Source of the DNA: Proteobacteria bacterium UBA964
GTDB taxonomy: Bacteria > Pseudomonadota > Gammaproteobacteria > Steroidobacterales > Steroidobacteraceae
Assembly: GCA_002292945.1 (NCBI GenBank)
Contig: DBCG01000077.1
Location: forward strand, 19,219 to 31,384
Direction of reading: 5' to 3'
DNA: 12,166 nt
Below are positions 6,453 through 12,166 of the stretch, one piece after another; within the stretch, counting starts at the first letter, position 1; every line of letters starts with the position of its first letter. The position numbers were made by a program, and so were the translations under genes. The notes under the pieces were generated by a model. That model did no database searches. It was not told the DNA's origin and saw nothing but the letters and a program-made list of their open reading frames with translations.

Positions 6453-6875
6453 ATGGGAATGAGTGTAGGAAGCTCCGACGGCAACGAGATGTGCGACATC
6501 AACACGACGCCGCTCATCGACGTCATGTTGGTCCTGCTGATCATGTTCATCATCACCATCCCGGTGATGACGCACGCGGTGAAGCTCGACATGCCGCGTC
6601 CGACCAATGCACCGCCACCGCCGGTCCAACCGGAAGTGATCACCATCGAGATCGATTTCGACGGCACGGTGCTCTGGAACGGCTCGGCGGTCTCCGACCT
6701 CGAGGTCCTGGAGAAGTACTTCCGGGTCGAGTCGCAGAAGGATCCGCAGCCAGAACTGCACATGCGGCCTGACAAGCGTGCGAAGTACGACGTCGTCGCT
6801 CGGGTTCTGGCGTCGGCTCAACGGAACCGGATGAAGAAGATCGGTTTCGTGAACGTCTCCGAATTCGCTGACTGA
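6453..6875 (+). CDS. exbD2: Biopolymer transporter ExbD, second copy
   Basis: This is a second ExbD of 140 residues with the signature INTTPLIDVMLVLLIMF and the coupling residue Asp23 in its single membrane segment (about 20-40). After the membrane it has a Pro-rich stretch (NAPPPPVQPE, 53-62) that the first copy lacks, and the two periplasmic domains differ clearly, so this is an old duplication. AGAGGA lies 8 nt before ATG 6453. In Xanthomonas campestris a tonB-exbB-exbD1-exbD2 cluster is known in which exbD2 is not needed for iron uptake but matters for plant reactions, so a separate function is plausible here. It is followed by a strong terminator. Confidence 0.94.
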   Translation: MGMSVGSSDGNEMCDINTTPLIDVMLVLLIMFIITIPVMTHAVKLDMPRPTNAPPPPVQPEVITIEIDFDGTVLWNGSAVSDLEVLEKYFRVESQKDPQPELHMRPDKRAKYDVVARVLASAQRNRMKKIGFVNVSEFAD

Positions 6876-6913
6876 GTCCTGCCTTTCGGCGGGGTCGGAC
6901 GGCAAAAAACACC

Positions 6914-6949
6914 TCGCCGCATCCACACCAAGATGCGGCGATTTTTTTT
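6914..6949 (+). terminator. Intrinsic terminator after exbD2
   Basis: TCGCCGCATC (6914-6923) and GATGCGGCGA (6932-6941) form a perfect 10-bp stem with an 8-nt loop, followed directly by eight T (6942-6949). It should end the tonB-exbB-exbD-exbD2 transcript 35 bp before the next start codon. Six A at 6904-6909 lie on the other side, but no leftward gene would use it. Confidence 0.93.
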
Positions 6950-6984
6950 ATGCGACCTTCGGGGCGCACGATAGGGGATACACG

Positions 6985-8178
6985 ATGACTCGATTCTTCG
7001 GTTGGGCGGTCGCAGCAGCGGCCTTGTTGCTGGCGACCCCGGTCGTGAAGGCGCAGTCGGTCAGCAAGGGCGTCGCAAAGACCCTGGCTGCCGCGCAGTC
7101 GGCAAGCAAGTCGCGTCGCTGGGGAGAATGTCTGTCGAAGCTCCGTGAAGCCGAGGGCTCAGGCGGACTGAGTTCCTACGACTCGTTCGTCATCAACGAG
7201 CTCCGCGGATACTGCGCCTTGTCCTCAGGGGACAGCGGCACCGCGATCCGCGCCTATGAGTCGAACCTCAGTTCGCAGTTCGCCGCCAATAAGGGCGCCC
7301 GCGTCAAAGCGCTGATGCAGCTGCACTACAACAACCGCAATTACCCCCGTGCGATCGAGTACGGCCGTCAGGCCCAGAAGGGCGGCTTTGCGGATGCCGA
7401 TGTCAATACGCTGCTGGCGCAGTCCTACTATCAACAAGGGGACTTCAAGGCGACCCGCAGCTTCACTGCAGAGCTCATCAGCCAAGCAGAGCGTCGTGGC
7501 CAGCCGCCGCGTCAGAACTATCTGCAGCTCAACCTGAACGCTTGCATCAAGCTCAAGGATACGGCGTGCGAGACCGCCGGTTTTGAGAAGCTCGTCACCT
7601 ACTACCCGAACCCGGAGGGCTGGGCGAGCCTCATGCAGTCGATGCTGAAGGGCGGCCCCGACGTCACCCTCATGAACTCCTTCCGCCTCGCAGCGGAGGT
7701 CGGCGCGCTGTCGCGTGGCAGCGACTACACGGAGCTGGCTCAGCTCGCCCTCGAGCGCGGGCTGCCTGGAGAAGCCGCGTCGGTCATGGAGACCGCGTTC
7801 GCTCGCAAGATGTACACCGAGCAGCGCGACATCGACCGCAACACCCGTCTCCTGACGTCGGCGAAGGCGAAGGTGGGGGCCGACAAGGCTGGCCTGCCTG
7901 CCGCCGACCGTGCCGCAGCGGCCGGTGCCTCCGCGGATGACGATCTGCGCGTCGCGCAGGCCTACATGAGCTACGGCCAGCACGCCCAGGCGGTCGCGGC
8001 AGCCGAGCGGGCGGTCAAGAAGGGCAACGGCAAGACGCCCGGCGAGGCCCAACTCGTGCTCGGTCTCGCGCAGCACAAAGCCGGTAACAAGCCGGCTGCG
8101 GTCAAGGCCTTCAAGGCGGTCAAGGGCGATCCCAGCCTCGAGCGGGTCGCAAAGCTCTGGGCGCTGCGCGCCCAGTGA
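6985..8178 (+). CDS. Exported TPR-like repeat protein, first paralogue
   Basis: The 397-residue protein has a signal peptide (1-23, hydrophobic GWAVAAAALLLATPVV, probable cleavage VKA|QS), so it is likely periplasmic. The rest is helical with TPR-like units: GDSGTAIRAYESNL (82-95), NYPRAIEYGRQAQ (119-131), GDFKATRSFTAEL (152-164) and, near the end, GQHAQAVAAAERAV (331-344) and GNKPAAVKAFKAVKGD (367-382). It has exactly four cysteines, at 49, 77, 187 and 195, which its neighbour also has. AGGGGA precedes ATG 6985. It lies just after the terminator of the tonB cluster, so it is made by read-through or from its own promoter, which was not found. TPR genes are known beside some TonB systems of marine gammaproteobacteria, so a scaffold role is a reasonable inference. 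No enzymatic motif is seen. Confidence 0.85.
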   Translation: MTRFFGWAVAAAALLLATPVVKAQSVSKGVAKTLAAAQSASKSRRWGECLSKLREAEGSGGLSSYDSFVINELRGYCALSSGDSGTAIRAYESNLSSQFAANKGARVKALMQLHYNNRNYPRAIEYGRQAQKGGFADADVNTLLAQSYYQQGDFKATRSFTAELISQAERRGQPPRQNYLQLNLNACIKLKDTACETAGFEKLVTYYPNPEGWASLMQSMLKGGPDVTLMNSFRLAAEVGALSRGSDYTELAQLALERGLPGEAASVMETAFARKMYTEQRDIDRNTRLLTSAKAKVGADKAGLPAADRAAAAGASADDDLRVAQAYMSYGQHAQAVAAAERAVKKGNGKTPGEAQLVLGLAQHKAGNKPAAVKAFKAVKGDPSLERVAKLWALRAQ

Positions 8179-8232
8179 TGCCCCGATAGACCGTCTCAGT
8201 CCATCAGTCGCCCAGCTCTGGAGAATCCGACC

Positions 8233-9495
8233 ATGTCGCTCAACAAGGCAGTCCGTATCGTCGTCCTCTCTGCTGCGTTGATCGGGGCGGCCCCCGCGCT
8301 CCACGCGCAGAAGGCCAAAGATCCCAAGGCACCGCCGGCGGCGAAAGCACCGACCGTGAGCAAGGCCATCGTCAAGCAGGCGCAAGCGGCGCAGGCAGCC
8401 ATCAAGGCCGAAGATTGGAACGCCTGCCTCACCGCGTTGGCTGCAGCGGAAGCGATGCCCGAGCGCTCGCCCTACGACGATTACGCGATCAACGAGTTGC
8501 GGGTCCCGTGCGCGGCACGCAGCGGCGACTTCCGGACCACGGCCGCGGCGCTCACCAAGGGTCTCGAGATCGGCCAAGCGAACGGGTTCATGGACGCAGA
8601 GGCCATCAAGCAGCGTCACAAGCAGTTGATGCAGGTCAACTACCAGCTCAAGAACTATGCGAAGGTCAACGAGTACGGCAAGCTCGCCATCGCCGCTGAA
8701 CCAGGCAACCGCGACCTCCGAATCATGGTGGGACAGGCGCTGTACCTGACCCCGGACTACCCAGGAACGGTGGCGTTCCTCGAGCCTTGGGTGCGGGAGT
8801 TGGAGCAGCGCAACGAAACTCCGCCGGAGATCGCCCTCGGGCTTTGGACGAGCGCCTGCGTCCGCTCGAAAGACGACGGATGCACACTCCGCGCCGTCGA
8901 GAAGCAGGTCGCTTATGCGCCCTCCGAGGAAGCCTGGTCCAACCTCTACCTGTTGCTGATCCGATCGGCGCCTTCCGACCAGACCCTGAATGTACTGCGT
9001 CTGGGCAACGAAGTCGGTGCCCTCAAGGTGGGCGACGATGTGACGGAGTACGCTGCACTGGCCCTCGAGAAAGGGTTCCCCGGCGAAGCCCAGTCGGTCA
9101 TGGAGACCGCCATCGCGGCCGGTAAGTTCGGCGGGCCGGGAAAGGCGACGCCGGGCGCGAGCAATCTTCTGCAGACCGCGAAGTCCGCTGCGGCACCGGA
9201 CCGCGCCACGCTTGCAAAGCAGGCGAAGGATGCGGCAGCCGCCAAATCCGGTACTCCCGAGGTCCGGCTCGGGCAGGCCTACCTCAGCTACGGACAGCCG
9301 GCCGAGGCCGTCGCAGCGATCGAGCGAGGGCTTGCACGGGGTGGCGTCAAGGATCTCGCCGATGCGAATCTGTCATTGGGTATCGCGCGACTGAAGGCGG
9401 GTGACAAGGCAGGCGCAGCCACCGCGTTCGACGCTGCCAAGGGCAACCCTTTCATCCAGCGTCTCGCCGGCTACTGGAAGCTCCGCACGCGCTGA
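8233..9495 (+). CDS. Exported TPR-like repeat protein, second paralogue
   Basis: This 420-residue paralogue of the preceding gene lies 54 bp after it, with GGAGA before ATG 8233. The signal peptide spans 1-25 (probable cleavage LHA|QK), followed by a Lys/Pro/Ala linker (26-40) that the first copy lacks. Shared landmarks are YDxxxINELR (81-90), NYAKVNEYGK (141-150), VGALKVGDDVTEYAALALEKG (261-281, in part), PGEAQSVMETA (283-293) and QAYLSYGQPAEAVAAIERGL (348-367). Its only cysteines (65, 93, 209, 217) match those of the first copy. No catalytic motif is seen. The proteins probably form a pair, perhaps as a complex or as alternative partners for the two ExbD copies; that is an inference. Confidence 0.85.
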   Translation: MSLNKAVRIVVLSAALIGAAPALHAQKAKDPKAPPAAKAPTVSKAIVKQAQAAQAAIKAEDWNACLTALAAAEAMPERSPYDDYAINELRVPCAARSGDFRTTAAALTKGLEIGQANGFMDAEAIKQRHKQLMQVNYQLKNYAKVNEYGKLAIAAEPGNRDLRIMVGQALYLTPDYPGTVAFLEPWVRELEQRNETPPEIALGLWTSACVRSKDDGCTLRAVEKQVAYAPSEEAWSNLYLLLIRSAPSDQTLNVLRLGNEVGALKVGDDVTEYAALALEKGFPGEAQSVMETAIAAGKFGGPGKATPGASNLLQTAKSAAAPDRATLAKQAKDAAAAKSGTPEVRLGQAYLSYGQPAEAVAAIERGLARGGVKDLADANLSLGIARLKAGDKAGAATAFDAAKGNPFIQRLAGYWKLRTR

Positions 9496-9498
9496 CAG

Positions 9499-9512
9499 CC
9501 CGTTCTGACGGG
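9499..9512. other. Small hairpin between convergent genes
   Basis: CCCGT (9499-9503) and ACGGG (9508-9512) form a 5-bp stem with a 4-nt loop in the 22-bp gap between the second TPR gene and the VOC gene. It has no T run on either strand, so it is at best a weak bidirectional terminator. Confidence 0.3.
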
Positions 9513-9517
9513 ATGTG

Positions 9518-10423
9518 CTATCGAGCGGGGGGCGCGAGCCCCTCTATCAGCTCGATCCACTCGCCCGCAGCGCCGATGCAGACCGCAGCGCGGCGCCCGT
9601 GATAGGGCGCCTCAGGCAAAGCCTGGGGAGCGCAGAGATACTCGAGGCTGCTGGGTAAAGCCTCGACATCGAGACTCACCATCGCGATCGCCGGCGGGAG
9701 TTCGCCCTCGACCGCCGGTCGGGGAAGGGTGGTCGCAGGCATCGTGTCGGCCTCGATGAAAGACTGTCCCTGGAGCGTCAGCGCCGCCAGGTCATGCATC
9801 GTGTCGACCGGCAACGCCTGGGCGCGCGAGAGCACTGAGATCACAGCGGGGATCACCGGGGCCGTGGCCACACCGAAATGCGTCGAATAGAACGCGTTTG
9901 CAGCCGCTGCGGACGGCGCGCCCAGGATCACGATGAACACTCGATCGATGGCGTGTCGGGCCTCCGGCGTGTCGAACTCCGGCAACCGTTCCTTGAATGA
10001 AGTGAGGTAAAGGGACTCGCCGGCGGGTCCTAGGGCTTGCAACGCGCGGATCTTGTCGGAGAACGAAAGGTCTGCGGGCGGCCCGATGATCGGGAACGGA
10101 GACACGGCCAGTCGCTCGGCACAGGCATCGGTGTCCTGGACCATGAACTCCGCGGCATTCCATCCGAAATGGCAGAAGGGCTGGTAGTTCGCGGGAGTGC
10201 GGCTCTCGATGAAGCGCAGGAAGGTCGGCCCGTCACCCTGCGGCAACATCGTCGCGTAGCGACGGCCGGCGAGCAGGGGGCGCGCCCAAAGTCGGGCCTG
10301 TTGGGGGCTGACCCGCCCATGATCGATGAGTTCGTAGCCGAGATGGAGGCTATAGGCGTCCACCAAGCGTTGCACATCAGGCGTCGCGATGGTGACGCAG
10401 GAGATCGGGCCGAGTGTGGTCAT
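9518..10423 (-). CDS. Two-domain VOC-fold (glyoxalase/dioxygenase superfamily) protein
   Basis: This 301-residue cytosolic protein has no signal peptide. Residues 5-145 form a first VOC-like module beginning ISCVTIATPDVQRLVDAYS, with the usual start of a glyoxalase/dioxygenase domain (a strand, then a helix after D16) and the closing strand ESLYLTSF (136-143). A second, weaker module follows at about 159-295 (HAIDRVFIVILGAP onwards, closing with GAAGEWIELIEG at 284-295). VOC proteins include glyoxalases, extradiol dioxygenases, epimerases and resistance proteins; the metal ligands cannot be assigned by eye, so the reaction is unknown. Its ATG overlaps the stop of the upstream amidohydrolase gene by 4 bp (ATGA), a sign of translational coupling. 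It ends convergent with the TPR genes and is the last gene of a minus-strand operon that looks catabolic. Confidence 0.78.
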   Translation of the reverse strand: MTTLGPISCVTIATPDVQRLVDAYSLHLGYELIDHGRVSPQQARLWARPLLAGRRYATMLPQGDGPTFLRFIESRTPANYQPFCHFGWNAAEFMVQDTDACAERLAVSPFPIIGPPADLSFSDKIRALQALGPAGESLYLTSFKERLPEFDTPEARHAIDRVFIVILGAPSAAAANAFYSTHFGVATAPVIPAVISVLSRAQALPVDTMHDLAALTLQGQSFIEADTMPATTLPRPAVEGELPPAIAMVSLDVEALPSSLEYLCAPQALPEAPYHGRRAAVCIGAAGEWIELIEGLAPPAR

Positions 10424-11079
10424 GGGGTACCCGCAGGGTGATGGTGCGACAACTCGGCAAGATACTGCCGAGCATGCGCGAGGGTGGTGACATCGGCGTA
10501 CTTCGCCTGAAGGTCGAACAGGTTCGCCTCGTGTGGGCCGGGCGCACGATCACCGACCGCTTCCCTGACGACGACCGGCACGAAACCGTGCTGACAGCAA
10601 TCCACGGCGCTCGCCCTCACGCAGCCGCTGGTCGAGACCCCCGCGATCAGCACGGTGTCCACGCCGAGCGCTGTCAGCGTCGAGGCGAGCGTGGTACCGA
10701 AGAAGGCGCTGGCGTACTGCTTGATGATGTGGGTCTCGCCCGCGAGCGGTTCAAGCCCGCTCGCAAACTGCGCTAACTCAGGGTGCCGACCTGACTCGAA
10801 GCAGGAGAGCGCCGGTACTTTTCGGAAAAAGACACCACCGTCCCGACCGCCTGGCTGGTACGACACCGAGGTATGGACGATCGGGATGCCTGCCGCACGC
10901 GCCGCGCGCAACAACACCTCGCAATCGTTCCGTGTCTGCTCGACGCCGGCATAGAGCGGAGAACCCGGGACGAGATAGGCCTGGACGAAGTCGATGACCA
11001 ACAGCGCAGGCCGACGTCCCCAAGGCAGTCCTTGACCGAAGCCGCCGCGGGCATAGTTGTCAGCCAAGGTTTCGACCAT
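10420..11079 (-). CDS. Isochorismatase-family cysteine hydrolase (N-carbamoylsarcosine amidase-like)
   Basis: This 219-residue cytosolic hydrolase has the full Asp-Lys-Cys triad of the isochorismatase-like family: Asp30 (LLVIDFVQAY), Lys120 (IIKQYASAFFGT) and Cys153 (VSTSGCVRASAVD). The cis-peptide motif before the cysteine is also in place (GVSTSGC). The N-terminal YARGGFGQGLPWGRRPALLVID resembles the subgroup containing N-carbamoylsarcosine amidase and maleamate amidase (NicF-like) more than true isochorismatases, so hydrolysis of a C-N bond releasing ammonia is likely. That is a family inference and the substrate is unknown. It starts 4 bp after the CoA-transferase stop and overlaps the VOC gene start by 4 bp, so the three are surely co-transcribed. 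Confidence 0.88.
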   Translation of the reverse strand: MVETLADNYARGGFGQGLPWGRRPALLVIDFVQAYLVPGSPLYAGVEQTRNDCEVLLRAARAAGIPIVHTSVSYQPGGRDGGVFFRKVPALSCFESGRHPELAQFASGLEPLAGETHIIKQYASAFFGTTLASTLTALGVDTVLIAGVSTSGCVRASAVDCCQHGFVPVVVREAVGDRAPGPHEANLFDLQAKYADVTTLAHARQYLAELSHHHPAGTP

Positions 11080-11083
11080 CGCG

Positions 11084-12166
11084 TCAGATCACTTTGGCAG
11101 CGCGTAGGGCGGCCAATCGTTCGGCCGTATAGCCGAGCAGCCGGCTGTAAACCTCGTCGTTGTGTTCGCCGAGCTCGGACGGCGCGGCGGAGTGGATGCC
11201 GCCGGGCGTTTCGGAGAGCTTCGGTGCGACGTTCTGCATCTTGAGGTCGCCGAAATACGGGTGCTGGGTCGTGACGATGGCTTGGCGAGCCTTGAAGTGG
11301 GGGTCTTCGAGCATGTCGGGCGCGCGATAGATCAGCCCCGCCGGTACGCCGTGCTTGTCCATCGACTCGAGCACCTCGCGGGTGGTCAGCGTCTGGGTCC
11401 AGGCCTCGATCAGTCCGTCGAGCAGACGTTGGTGGGTGCCACGGGCTTGATGGTTGACGAAGCGCGGGTCTTTCGGCCATTCGCGCTGTTCCATCGCCTC
11501 GCACAGTCGACCGAAGACGGTGTCCTGATTGGCGGCGATGAGCACCAAGCCGTCGAGCGTCTTGTAGACATTCGACGGTGCGACGTTCGGGAGGATGGCG
11601 CCGGTGCGTTCACGGATGTAGCCGGTCTTGTCGTACTCGGTGATCAGCGACTCCATCATCGCGAGCACCGCTTCATAGAGGGCTGAATCCACCACCTGAC
11701 CTCGACCGGTTCGTTCGCGGTAGTGGAGTGCCGAGAGGGCGCCGAGGCAGGCGAAGGTGGCCGCCAGTTCATCGCCGATGCTGATGCCCATCCGTGACGG
11801 CGGAGTCGAGGGATCGCCGACCACATAGCGCATGCCACCCATGGCCTCGCCGATGGCACCGAACCCCGCGCGGTGGGAGTAGGGGCCGGACTGCCCGTAG
11901 CCGGATACGCGGATCATGATCAGCCGCGGGTTGATTCGGGAGAGTTCCTCGTAGCCGCAGTTCCATTTCTCCAAAGTTCCGGGTCTGAAATTCTCAAGTA
12001 GAAAGTCAGAATTCTTCACTAACTCCTTGAGAACGCTCTGTCCTTCCTCTTGCCTCATGTCAAGCGTGATCGCCTTCTTGTTGCGGGCGACCACCGGCCA
12101 CCACAAGGAGGGCTCCCCGGCTTTCTGACGGCCCCACACCCGCAGCGGGTCGCCTTGCCCCGGCGG
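11084..12166 (-). CDS. CaiB/BaiF (family III) CoA-transferase, N-terminus outside the window
   Basis: Family III CoA-transferases move CoA between carboxylic acids, often activating a substrate for breakdown. The frame is open to the window edge and visible from PPGQGDPLR, the conserved end of the N-terminal module. The GTG at 12139 is therefore internal, and some 35-50 residues are missing. Typical blocks follow: RNKKAITLDM, the region ENFRPGTLEKWN, VSGYGQSGPYSHRAGF, ISIGDELAATFACLGALSALHYRERTGRGQ and VVDSALYEAV. The Asp in VVDSALYE is the catalytic residue that forms the aspartyl-CoA intermediate. About 360 residues are seen, against about 400 for the family. It is the first visible gene of the CoA-transferase, amidohydrolase, VOC operon. 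A segment at 11961-12060 has much lower GC and different codons from the rest, with the frame intact. Substrate unknown. Confidence 0.92.
   Translation of the reverse strand, partial: PPGQGDPLRVWGRQKAGEPSLWWPVVARNKKAITLDMRQEEGQSVLKELVKNSDFLLENFRPGTLEKWNCGYEELSRINPRLIMIRVSGYGQSGPYSHRAGFGAIGEAMGGMRYVVGDPSTPPSRMGISIGDELAATFACLGALSALHYRERTGRGQVVDSALYEAVLAMMESLITEYDKTGYIRERTGAILPNVAPSNVYKTLDGLVLIAANQDTVFGRLCEAMEQREWPKDPRFVNHQARGTHQRLLDGLIEAWTQTLTTREVLESMDKHGVPAGLIYRAPDMLEDPHFKARQAIVTTQHPYFGDLKMQNVAPKLSETPGGIHSAAPSELGEHNDEVYSRLLGYTAERLAALRAAKVI
11961..12060 (-). other. Low-GC, atypical-codon patch inside the CoA-transferase gene
   Basis: By hand count this 100-bp segment has 43 G or C, far below its GC-rich surroundings. 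In frame it uses AGG, AGA, GGA twice, TTA, CTA, CTT, TTG, AAT twice and TTT, whereas flanking codons are mostly GC-ending. It encodes the conserved block from MRQEEGQS to EKWN, with no frame disturbance. A recombined or converted segment is one explanation. Confidence 0.6.

Noticed and set aside
7225..8619. A 464-codon open frame on the minus strand across both TPR genes
   Set aside because: It is antisense to two genes with signal peptides, ribosome sites and paralogous protein sequence. Its own translation is Arg/Leu-rich low-complexity without a domain, as expected for an antisense frame in GC-rich DNA.
11084..12139. GTG at 12139 as the start of the CoA-transferase
   Set aside because: The frame continues to the window edge, and the upstream residues (PPGQGDPLR) fit the conserved family sequence, so the gene is cut by the window rather than starting there.
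1..12166. CRISPR array, tRNA/rRNA, insertion sequence, prophage or toxin-antitoxin genes
   Set aside because: No regularly spaced repeats, cloverleaf-like segments, transposase motifs or terminal inverted repeats with target duplications were found by eye on either strand.

Overview
The window is GC-rich, densely packed chromosomal DNA. It most resembles a gammaproteobacterium of the Xanthomonadales/Nevskiales/Steroidobacterales kind. The main clue is a tonB-exbB-exbD-exbD2 cluster with two exbD copies, an arrangement known from Xanthomonas; this placement is an inference from gene content, not a database match. No tRNA, rRNA, CRISPR array, insertion sequence or phage gene was seen.

Left part (1-4160), branched-chain amino acids. 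The 5' part of ilvC reads leftward off the window edge. Its leader (about 537-829) looks like a complete transcription attenuator. It has a TTGACA-type promoter, a short leader ORF with five Leu codons among nine (three of them CTA), a segment that can pair with the terminator arm, and a 13-bp terminator hairpin with nine U just upstream of the ilvC ribosome site. Diverging from it are an M17 leucyl-aminopeptidase-like gene and, 44 bp later, ilvD. So a BCAA-releasing peptidase sits between two BCAA biosynthesis genes.

Middle (4161-9495), outer-membrane energisation. A 328-bp non-coding stretch precedes tonB, exbB, exbD and exbD2, all on the + strand. A strong intrinsic terminator (6914-6949) follows exbD2. 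Only 35 bp later come two tandem, divergent paralogues encoding exported helical-repeat (TPR-like) proteins. The two share the same four cysteines and a common C-terminal repeat. They are likely periplasmic accessory proteins of the TonB system, but their role is unknown.

Right part (9518-12166), a minus-strand three-gene operon read right to left. It encodes a CaiB/BaiF-type CoA-transferase (its N-terminus lies outside the window), an isochorismatase-family cysteine amidohydrolase, and a two-domain VOC (glyoxalase-fold) protein. The genes are separated by 4 bp and then overlap by 4 bp (ATGA). This looks catabolic, with unknown substrate. Within the CoA-transferase gene, about 100 bp (11961-12060) drop to 43% GC with AGA/AGG/TTA/CTA codons, unlike everything around them.

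The best candidates for something new are the Leu-codon attenuator of ilvC, the paired four-cysteine TPR proteins behind the TonB terminator, and the low-GC patch inside the CoA-transferase.
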